Shown: positions 1-4,986 of the stretch, piece after piece
How positions within the stretch are numbered: the first letter of the stretch is position 1
Layout: each line of letters begins with the position of its first letter
Source of the DNA: Methanomicrobiales archaeon
GTDB lineage: Archaea; Halobacteriota; Methanomicrobia; Methanomicrobiales; Methanoculleaceae
Assembly (NCBI GenBank): GCA_012510295.1
Contig: JAAZID010000299.1
Coordinates: forward strand, 1 to 5,348
Direction of reading: 5' to 3'
DNA: 5,348 nt
The notes under the pieces: model-generated
Told to the model about the DNA's origin: nothing
The model's database searches: none
The model's input: only the letters and a program-made list of their open reading frames with translations
Translations under genes and position numbers: made by a program

Positions 1-14
1 ACCTGCATACTGAC

Positions 15-296
15 CTTGAAGAGCGAAGATCGGTCTACCAGCAGTATTTCCCCCTCTCAAACGGGAAGAAGGATGAGTGATCGGGAGGCTCAATAAACCC
101 TATGATGCTATATGGACGGACATCCCGATCGGGGTGCCGGCTGGCTGCACAGGGCAAGGCCCGGAAAACCGGATAATCAGACAGAGCGGAAGTATTTCTC
201 CGGCAACGGAGACACGGGAGCGCTCGAACGACCCCTGCGCCGGCGAATGGCAACATCCTTTCGCAAAAACCGGAAACGCTCAAATTCGGGTGAGTG
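15..296 (+). ncRNA. Structured noncoding element, copy 1 (candidate RNA or dispersed repeat)
   Basis: This copy aligns with 3619-3905 over its whole length. By hand count 15-84 matches at 66 of 70 positions and 136-180 at 43 of 45; the stretches between are more diverged. A 5' hairpin pairs 47-52 with 63-68. The core has a closing helix (135-140 with 240-245) and, after a 7-nt bulge, a second helix (148-154 with 233-239). Inside are hairpins CCGG-AAAA-CCGG (161-172), TCTCCG-GCAA-CGGAGA (197-212) and CAC-GGGA-GCG (213-222). A terminal hairpin pairs 277-282 with 291-296. In this copy the second core helix and the GGGA hairpin each contain an A.C mismatch that copy 2 lacks. Short open frames exist but indels between copies break frame, so I read it as noncoding. 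Strand is assigned from GNRA-type loops. The family is not recognised; a structured repeat that is never transcribed remains possible. Confidence 0.6.
108..114 (+). promoter_or_regulatory. TATA-like CTATATG inside element copy 1
   Basis: CTATATG lies in an otherwise diverged stretch but is identical in copy 2 (3712-3718). From its first T to the first base of the core closing helix is 26 nt, the usual archaeal TATA-to-start distance. If used, it would start an RNA exactly at the core. The strong conservation of the block upstream (15-84) argues that it may not be the only signal. Confidence 0.25.
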
Positions 297-433
297 AACC
301 AGACCGGTGAACGGTAGTTGCAGCAAAACACCCGTGATGCGAGTAGCCTCATGCTTAACCTGCAAAAGTTGTGGTGACCATTTTCGTGGAAGATGTGAGA
401 GGTCGCCCCAGGTAAATTGTTTTGAGTTAACAT
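297..433. other. Non-coding spacer with one weak stem-loop
   Basis: There is no convincing gene between element copy 1 and the operon promoter. GGTGACC (373-379) can pair with GGTCGCC (401-407) through seven pairs including one G.U, enclosing 21 nt, and a short T-run follows at about 420-423. This might end a transcript from copy 1, but the loop is long and the T-run is distant, so it is only a possibility. Confidence 0.3.
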
Positions 434-445
434 AAGTATAAAATC
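434..445 (+). promoter_or_regulatory. TATA-box promoter of the binding-protein operon
   Basis: AAGTATAAAATC sits in a sharply AT-rich patch and matches the archaeal TATA consensus. It predicts a transcription start near 460-468, giving a leader of about 30-38 nt before the ATG at 498. That start lies at or after the upstream in-frame ATG at 462, which argues against using that codon. It also implies that element copy 1 is not in the leader of this operon. Confidence 0.6.
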
Positions 446-497
446 AAATAGGTATGTTTAATTGCACCTGTGTTACAACTTTTTACGAGTAACCAGT

Positions 498-1535
498 ATG
501 AAAAAAGATATTCGCCAATTGTCTGTTATCGTGGTGATCCTTTGTGCCATCGTAGTTCTCGCTTTTGTACTCGCAGCGCCTGGAACTGCCGGTACGAACT
601 CCTCAGAAGGTGTCCGGACGATTACCGATATGGATGGCAGGACAGTGACCATTCCATCCGAGATCAGAACCGTGGTCATCACCTGTTGCGGAGGGGCAGC
701 ACAGGAACTGGCTGCCCTGGGCGTCAGCGACCTGGTCGTTGCCCAGCCAAAACAGTGTGTCACAGAGTGGTTGTACAGAGTCGCCCCGGGATACCGCAAT
801 GTGCCGGACGTCGGCATCTTCGAAAACGCCAACGTGGAGGAAATTATGAAGATCGACCCCGACATAGTCATCGGGCGTTATTCAAGCAGTACTCACATTG
901 AAGCGACCGGGATCCCGGTCGTGGGAGTGCTCACGGGAATTGCCGAGACTGAAACACTGAAAAGAGAGTTTCTCATGATGGGTGCAGTCTTCGGGCGTGA
1001 AGAACGCGCCGAACGGTTAGTTGATTACTGGGACGAGGTTCTTGCACGGATCGAGTCGAAGGTCGCCGATATTCCCAAAAACGAGCGGAAACGTGTCTAT
1101 GGCGGAAGCGGCGCATGGGAAGAAGCCATGATCAGCGCTGCAGGAGGAATCAACGTCGCCGCGAGTCACACCCAGCAGAGTGGTAGTGAGGTCTCTCCTG
1201 AACAGATCGTCCGGTGGAACCCGGAGGTCATTTACTATTCCCCAAAGTCAGGTGATACGTTCTCAACCAACCCTCAGTTTGAGACTATCCAGGCAGTCCA
1301 GGATGGAGCTGTGTATCCCTGCCCTGCAGGGACCATGTTCAGCTGGTCCCGTCCTTCGCCGGAAGCTCCGCTCGCGAACCTCTGGCTCGCACAGAAACTC
1401 TACCCGGACCGGTTTGCCGATCTGGATCTCGCAGATGAGACAAAGATGTTCTTCCGTGAGTTCTACGACTATGATCTCACGGACGAGGAGGTGGAGAGCA
1501 TCCTCCACCCGATACCAACTTCAACAGGAATGTGA
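498..1535 (+). CDS. ABC transporter substrate-binding protein, FecB/BtuF type
   Basis: Predicted 345-residue exported protein that captures a metal complex (iron-siderophore, cobalamin or similar) outside the membrane for an ABC importer. Residues 1-7 are basic (MKKDIRQ) and 8-27 form one hydrophobic segment, a signal peptide or membrane anchor; there is no clear lipobox. The mature part opens with TITDMDGRTVTIP (41-53), the usual start of the PF01497 periplasmic-binding fold, followed by the LAALGVSDLVVA strand-helix (71-82), KIDPDIVIG (118-126) and VRWNPEVIYYS (238-248) of the second lobe. Length fits the family. Odd features are CC at 63-64 and further Cys at 87 and 285. An ATG at 462 would add 12 residues but falls at the predicted transcription start, so 498 is chosen; the ribosome site is weak. 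No permease or ATPase gene is adjacent. The fold is secure, the ligand is unknown. Confidence 0.88.
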   Translation: MKKDIRQLSVIVVILCAIVVLAFVLAAPGTAGTNSSEGVRTITDMDGRTVTIPSEIRTVVITCCGGAAQELAALGVSDLVVAQPKQCVTEWLYRVAPGYRNVPDVGIFENANVEEIMKIDPDIVIGRYSSSTHIEATGIPVVGVLTGIAETETLKREFLMMGAVFGREERAERLVDYWDEVLARIESKVADIPKNERKRVYGGSGAWEEAMISAAGGINVAASHTQQSGSEVSPEQIVRWNPEVIYYSPKSGDTFSTNPQFETIQAVQDGAVYPCPAGTMFSWSRPSPEAPLANLWLAQKLYPDRFADLDLADETKMFFREFYDYDLTDEEVESILHPIPTSTGM

Positions 1536-1542
1536 TTCTAAC

Positions 1543-2652
1543 ATGACAGACCACACAAGTCACCTCCGGCAGGTTATGCCGGCGACAGAGAATGTTGAAC
1601 TCCTGGATACAGTCGTTTCCGGGTATAAAGCCTACCGGATCCTCTCAGCAGCGCTCGAACTCGGGTTCTTTGATTGGCTCTCGGAGAATGGACCTACCGC
1701 GCGGCATGACGTCACCGCGCTTGGCATAAACGGGATGTTCATCCGCGGTTTCCTGACGGCGCTTGCCGATATGGGGTACATCACGTTCGATGACAACATA
1801 TGCGCAGTCACCCCCATCGCCGAAGAACTTCTGGTCAGCACCAGCCCCGCATACCAGGGCGATCTGATCCTCAGTGCAGGTAGAGAAACTTCATCATGGT
1901 CAGACCTGACTGAAACGCTCAAGAACGGCATGGAGACGCAGAAGGCCGGCCTCCGGCCGACTCATGACCATCTCAGGGCGGTCGCACAGCGGTGTATCAG
2001 GGGGGAGCTGCAACATGTTGTCAGCCAGGTTGCCCGGCACGCCGGGTTTTGGGATGCCCGGACCATGCTCGATATCGGCGGTGGCCACGGGCTCTATGCC
2101 ATCGCCCTCTGCCAGGAGAACCCGGATCTCCGGGCATGTGTCTTTGATCAGCCGCACGTGGTAACCCTGACCAGGAAATATATCGACAAATACGGGCTTT
2201 CAGAGCAGATCTCAGCCAGGGAAGGAGATATTCTCCTCGACGATCCGGGCAGGGAGTATGACATGATCCTGGTCTCACACCTCCTCTACAAGTTCCGGGA
2301 TCAGCTGACTGACATCCTCGGCAAAGTCACAGAATCTCTTGCCCCCGGAGGACTTCTCATCCTCAACCACCTCTTCTGCACGCCGGACTGCACTATCTCC
2401 CCGGGAACCGGGGTCTCAGAACTCGATCGGGCGCTCATGAGTGCCGGGCATCCCCTCTGCCATCCGCAGATACTTGAAACCACGCTCAGGAACCTGGGGT
2501 ACTCGAACATCAAGCGCTCCCCTCACGAGACCGGCATGGGGTATGGAATTCTCTTCTCTGCGACGAAGGGTGATGCCGGAACCGGAGATAGCCACGATGG
2601 GAGCCAGGCTTCCGGGTACGATTGTTGCGGGCCGGGCAGGTGTGGGAACTGA
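1543..2652 (+). CDS. SAM-dependent methyltransferase, O-methyltransferase (PF00891-like) family
   Basis: Predicted 369-residue cytoplasmic methyltransferase. Residues about 20-110 form a winged-helix dimerisation domain of the type in plant- and antibiotic-type O-methyltransferases (ILSAALELGFFDWL at 33-46). The Rossmann domain follows: motif I MLDIGGGHGLYA (175-186) for SAM, VFDQPHVV (200-207) after strand 2, EGDILLD (237-243), ILVSHLLYKFRDQ (252-264) at the usual catalytic-helix position, and LAPGGLLILNHLF (276-288). The substrate cannot be read from sequence. The gene starts 7 nt after the binding-protein stop, with partial ribosome site GTGAT at 1532-1536, and shares one base with the next start, so it is operonic. 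The last 26 residues (344-369) extend past the domain, are rich in Gly and Asp, and end with CCGPGRC. An open frame upstream to 1180 is only shadow inside the previous gene. Confidence 0.88.
   Translation: MTDHTSHLRQVMPATENVELLDTVVSGYKAYRILSAALELGFFDWLSENGPTARHDVTALGINGMFIRGFLTALADMGYITFDDNICAVTPIAEELLVSTSPAYQGDLILSAGRETSSWSDLTETLKNGMETQKAGLRPTHDHLRAVAQRCIRGELQHVVSQVARHAGFWDARTMLDIGGGHGLYAIALCQENPDLRACVFDQPHVVTLTRKYIDKYGLSEQISAREGDILLDDPGREYDMILVSHLLYKFRDQLTDILGKVTESLAPGGLLILNHLFCTPDCTISPGTGVSELDRALMSAGHPLCHPQILETTLRNLGYSNIKRSPHETGMGYGILFSATKGDAGTGDSHDGSQASGYDCCGPGRCGN
2638..2642 (+). promoter_or_regulatory. Ribosome binding site for the DUF364 gene
   Basis: AGGTG complements the archaeal 16S 3' end and lies 9 nt before the ATG at 2652. 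It settles the start at 2652 rather than the in-frame TTG at 2622, which lies upstream of this site. It is inside the methyltransferase coding region, as expected for coupled translation. Confidence 0.6.
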
Positions 2653-3491
2653 TGGGCGACAGAACGATTCTCAGTGAGACCGTCCGGATCCTTGAAGAGC
2701 GCCTCGGGGAGAGGATGAATGAGGTGACGGTCGAACGAGCGGTTGTGGGGATCTTCTTCACCGGGGTCAAACTCAACACCGGTCACGGAGGCATCTGCGC
2801 AACGCCTATAAAGTCGATCCCGGAAGCGGTCTGCTGCCCGAGTTCGGCTAAAGCGATGCCGCACTCAGGAAGGCTCCGGGAGCGCGCGATCGGCGCTTAC
2901 ATCGCCGACGCTCTTGGAGATCGCCCGATGCGCAAGGCGCTCGGGATCGCGGTTGTGAGTGCTCTCTCGGCACTCGCAAGCGACGTATGCCCCCAGCCGG
3001 GGTATACTGTTACCCGTGGCATCGATGCGGTCGAACTCCTTACGGTGCAGGAGAGCGGGAACGTCGTGGTCGTCGGGGCTCTGGTCCCGTACCTGCGCGC
3101 CCTGAAGCAGGCCCGTCAGCCGTTCCGGGTTCTTGAGATGGATCCCCGCACGCTCAAACCCGACGAGTTGCCGTTCTATGCGCCGGTCGAAGAGACTGAT
3201 CAGGTCGTTCCCTGGGCTGACACCCTGGTCATCACAGGAACCACGCTGATCAACGGGACGCTTGAGCACCTGCTCGACCTGGCCCGGCCTGAGGCCACGG
3301 TGGTCGTGCTCGGTCCCACGGTGAGTATCCTCCCGGACGCACTCTTCGCCCGTGGTGTGGAGATCGTCGGGGGAGATGTAGTGACCGACCCCGATCGCCT
3401 CCTGGATATCCTCGCCGAGGGTGGTTCTGGCTACCATTTCTTCGGGAAGGGGGCCGATCGAATCGTTACCCGACGCTCTCCTTCCCCGTGA
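2652..3491 (+). CDS. DUF4213/DUF364 protein (putative heavy-metal chelation)
   Basis: Predicted 279-residue soluble protein. The N-terminal part (about 1-115) fits DUF4213, an enolase-N-like fold, with the VVGIFFTGVKL strand (31-41) followed by a glycine-rich NTGHGGICATP (42-52). The C-terminal part (about 120-270) fits PF04016/DUF364, a Rossmann-like fold: VVVVGALVPYLRAL (138-151), then a second strand with LEMDP (161-165), VPWADTLVITGTTLINGT (186-203) and GPTVSILPD (221-229). A solved family member was proposed to bind metal at the interface of the two folds; the function is unproven. Relatives often occur near metal or cofactor transport genes, which agrees with the binding-protein gene here. 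Cys lie at 49, 61, 62 and 113. The start overlaps the methyltransferase stop in TGATG, so translation is probably coupled. Family assignment is firm, role inferred. Confidence 0.85.
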   Translation: MGDRTILSETVRILEERLGERMNEVTVERAVVGIFFTGVKLNTGHGGICATPIKSIPEAVCCPSSAKAMPHSGRLRERAIGAYIADALGDRPMRKALGIAVVSALSALASDVCPQPGYTVTRGIDAVELLTVQESGNVVVVGALVPYLRALKQARQPFRVLEMDPRTLKPDELPFYAPVEETDQVVPWADTLVITGTTLINGTLEHLLDLARPEATVVVLGPTVSILPDALFARGVEIVGGDVVTDPDRLLDILAEGGSGYHFFGKGADRIVTRRSPSP

Positions 3492-3610
3492 GTGCCCCGG
3501 GCGATGAGCAGGTACCCTGGTCTGGTGTTCCAGAGCCCGGATTCCACACTCAAGCGCTTGCCTTGATGTGCCGTGCAGGAGAACCCGGGGCACTACTCAT
3601 CCATCAAGGC
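3491..3610. repeat. Inverted-repeat-rich spacer after the DUF364 gene
   Basis: AGTGCCCCGGG (3491-3501) is exactly complementary to CCCGGGGCACT (3584-3594), an 11-bp perfect inverted repeat that begins at the stop codon. Within it TCTGG-TGTT-CCAGA (3521-3534) can form a hairpin and CAAGCGCTTG (3551-3560) is a perfect palindrome. GCCTTGATG (3560-3568) pairs with CATCAAGGC (3602-3610), and GATGAG (3503-3508) with CTCATC (3596-3601). The last two cross the long stem, so the pairings are alternatives or a pseudoknot. No T-run follows, so it is not a plain terminator. No gene is seen. Confidence 0.55.
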
Positions 3611-3618
3611 GACCGGGA

Positions 3619-3905
3619 CTTGAGGAGCGAAGATCGGTCTACCAGCAGTATTTCCCTCTCTCAAACGGGAAGAAGGAGGGGTGATCGGTGCTCCCGATAA
3701 ACCCCATGACGCTATATGAACAGGCATCACGAACAGGACGCCGGCTGGCTGCACAGGGCAAGACCCGGAAAACCGGATGATCAGGCGGAACATGGGCATT
3801 TCTCCGGCAATGAAGAGCACGGGAGTGCTCAAACGACCCCTGTGCCGGCGGGCATAGCGATCTTTATCCCCGGACAGATCCGGCAACGCTCAAATCACTT
3901 GAGCA
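3619..3905 (+). ncRNA. Structured noncoding element, copy 2 (candidate RNA or leader)
   Basis: Second copy of the 15-296 element, with the better-paired fold. The 5' hairpin pairs 3651-3656 with 3667-3672. The core closing helix CGCCGG (3739-3744) pairs with CCGGCG (3845-3850); after a 7-nt bulge CACAGGG (3752-3758) pairs with CCCTGTG (3838-3844). Enclosed are CCGG-AAAA-CCGG (3765-3776), TCTCCG-GCAA-TGAAGA (3801-3816, one C.A mismatch and one G.U) and GCAC-GGGA-GTGC (3817-3828). A further hairpin CCGGA-CAGA-TCCGG lies at 3870-3883, and GCTCAA-ATCAC-TTGAGC at 3888-3904, 14 nt before the epimerase ATG. It could be a stand-alone RNA or the leader of the epimerase mRNA. The family is not recognised, and only two sequences support the fold. 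Confidence 0.62.
3712..3718 (+). promoter_or_regulatory. TATA-like CTATATG inside element copy 2
   Basis: Identical to 108-114 in copy 1. Its first T lies 26 nt before the first base of the core helix at 3739. It is the only plausible TATA-like sequence I see between the DUF364 stop and the epimerase start, so it could also serve the epimerase gene through a leader of roughly 180 nt. Confidence 0.28.
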
Positions 3906-3918
3906 CCTAACCATCGGT

Positions 3919-4851
3919 ATGCGCTACATCGTCACGGGCGGGGCCGGGTTCATCGGTTCCAGCCTCGCAGAGTATCTGGCACGCGACCACGAGGTCGTGA
4001 TCATCGACGATCTCTCCTCCGGGCGGCGTGAGAACCTCACCTCCCTTGTTGATAATCCGGGGGTGACATTCATCGAGGGGAGCGTCACCGACTTCGACCT
4101 CCTGCTCGAAGCCTTCCAGGGCGCAGACGGCATATTCCACCAGGCCGCGATCGCCTCCGTACCCCGATCGGTTGAGATGCCGCGGGAGGCAAACGCAACA
4201 AACGCCGGTGGAACCGTAAATGTCCTCTGGGCCGCTAAGGAGTGTAATGTTCCGGCGGTCGTGGCGGCATCCACATCTGCGATATATGGCGATGACCCGA
4301 CCTTTCCCAAACGCGAGATGATGGCACCGACGCCGCTCTCTCCCTACGCGGTCTCAAAGCTTGCAGGCGAATACTACGGGAAGGTTTTTTCGGACCTCTA
4401 CGGTATCAGGACGGTATTCCTGCGCTACTTCAACGTCTTCGGTCCCCGGCAGGACCCCGGGTCCGAGTACGCGGCCGTGATCCCGAAGTTCATCACCCGC
4501 CTGCTCGACGACAAACCACCTATCATCTATGGCGACGGCGAGCAGACCCGGGACTTCATATTCGTCGGTGATGTCGTCAGGGCAAACATCCTCGCGATGG
4601 AGAGCAGTGCTTCCGGCATCTTTAATGTCGCCGGGGGGCGCAGGATCAACCTCAATGAGCTTGCATCCATCCTCTCGGAGATCACCGGTATACACCGCCG
4701 ACCGCTATACGAACCCCCGCGACCGGGAGATGTGCGGGACTCACTCGCAGATATCACCATGGCCAGCGATGCATTCGGCTTTTCCCCCGCCTGCGCACTC
4801 GATGAGGGGCTCTCAAAGACAGTGGCATGGTTCCGGGACGGTGGCGACTGA
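3919..4851 (+). CDS. NAD-dependent nucleotide-sugar epimerase (GalE/WbpP-like, short-type SDR)
   Basis: Predicted 310-residue cytoplasmic extended short-chain dehydrogenase/reductase, probably a 4-epimerase of UDP-glucose, UDP-galactose or their N-acetyl forms, feeding surface glycan or glycoprotein synthesis. Visible signatures are the NAD-binding TGGAGFIG (6-13), the acidic IIDDLSS (28-34), HQAA with SVPRS (74-84), STS (118-120), the catalytic pair Y143-x3-K147 in SPYAVSKLAG, RYFNVFGPRQDP (169-180), and GDGEQTRDFIFVGD (205-218) of the substrate domain. The length is normal and complete. SVPRS followed by NATN (92-95) resembles UDP-GlcNAc 4-epimerases of the WbpP kind, but substrate cannot be decided. 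No Shine-Dalgarno sequence or TATA box lies just before the ATG; element copy 2 ends there instead. Confidence 0.9.
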   Translation: MRYIVTGGAGFIGSSLAEYLARDHEVVIIDDLSSGRRENLTSLVDNPGVTFIEGSVTDFDLLLEAFQGADGIFHQAAIASVPRSVEMPREANATNAGGTVNVLWAAKECNVPAVVAASTSAIYGDDPTFPKREMMAPTPLSPYAVSKLAGEYYGKVFSDLYGIRTVFLRYFNVFGPRQDPGSEYAAVIPKFITRLLDDKPPIIYGDGEQTRDFIFVGDVVRANILAMESSASGIFNVAGGRRINLNELASILSEITGIHRRPLYEPPRPGDVRDSLADITMASDAFGFSPACALDEGLSKTVAWFRDGGD

Positions 4852-4884
4852 CTGGAAGGAGAGAGATCTCAAATCCCCTCCTGA

Positions 4885-4923
4885 GAGCAATTTACAGGCT
4901 GATCCTGTATTGCTCCGATTTTT
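4885..4923 (+). terminator. Hairpin plus T-run terminator after the epimerase gene
   Basis: GAGCAAT (4885-4891) pairs with ATTGCTC (4909-4915), and ACAGG (4894-4898) with CCTGT (4904-4908) around loop CTGAT, leaving a 2-nt bulge. TTTTT follows at 4919-4923. It sits 34 nt after the epimerase stop and before a new promoter, as a unit boundary should. Archaeal termination depends mainly on the T-run; the hairpin may also stabilise the mRNA end. Confidence 0.6.
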
Positions 4924-4925
4924 AA

Positions 4926-4936
4926 GCCGAATCGGC
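4926..4936. promoter_or_regulatory. Dyad upstream of the TPR gene promoter (possible operator)
   Basis: GCCGAATCGGC is an 11-bp symmetric dyad ending 6 nt before the TATA box. It could bind a regulator at the usual position upstream of TATA. Its right half also pairs with CCGATT at 4915-4920, so it may only be part of the terminator structure. Confidence 0.25.
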
Positions 4937-4942
4937 AGGAAC

Positions 4943-4951
4943 CTATATATC
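4943..4951 (+). promoter_or_regulatory. TATA box of the TPR gene
   Basis: CTATATATC gives a predicted transcription start near 4968-4973, leaving a short leader that just contains the ribosome binding site GAGGT (4974-4978), 8 nt before the ATG at 4987. Confidence 0.6.
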
Positions 4952-4986
4952 TTTGCCCCGCAGTATGGAGCCCGAGGTAACGACGT

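Noticed and set aside
96..114. Box C-like ATGATG (C/D guide RNA) in copy 1
   Set aside because: The second copy reads ATGACG at the same place, and no matching D box with terminal stem is seen.
157..174. Resemblance of GGCCCGGAAAACCGG to the B12 box of cobalamin riboswitches, attractive because of the BtuF-like gene
   Set aside because: The other conserved cobalamin-riboswitch segments are absent in the right order, the B12 box should be near the 3' end of the aptamer, and the operon promoter lies downstream of the element.
146..176. Resemblance to the c-di-GMP-I (GEMM) riboswitch: GCACAGGGCAA just before a short hairpin with an A-rich loop
   Set aside because: The GEMM pattern needs a conserved purine strand after the hairpin that pairs back to GGC, and a second arm carrying a tetraloop receptor. 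Here CACAGGG pairs with CCCTGTG about 80 nt downstream and the strand after the hairpin is not conserved. The match is probably chance.
77..310. Short open frames on both strands inside the two element copies
   Set aside because: The copies differ by indels that are not multiples of three, and the conserved blocks follow hairpins rather than codons.
462..497. Earlier ATG for the binding protein
   Set aside because: It falls at the predicted transcription start and would place MHLCYNFLRVTS before a typical basic signal-peptide start.
1180..1542. Upstream in-frame extension of the methyltransferase
   Set aside because: It overlaps the binding-protein gene in another frame and encodes low-complexity Arg/Ser-rich sequence; the ATG at 1543 fits the family start.
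2865..3593. Long minus-strand open frame (242 codons) opposite the DUF364 gene
   Set aside because: It is a shadow of GC-rich codon use in the real gene. Its translation shows no domain, and the plus-strand product fits a known family over its whole length.
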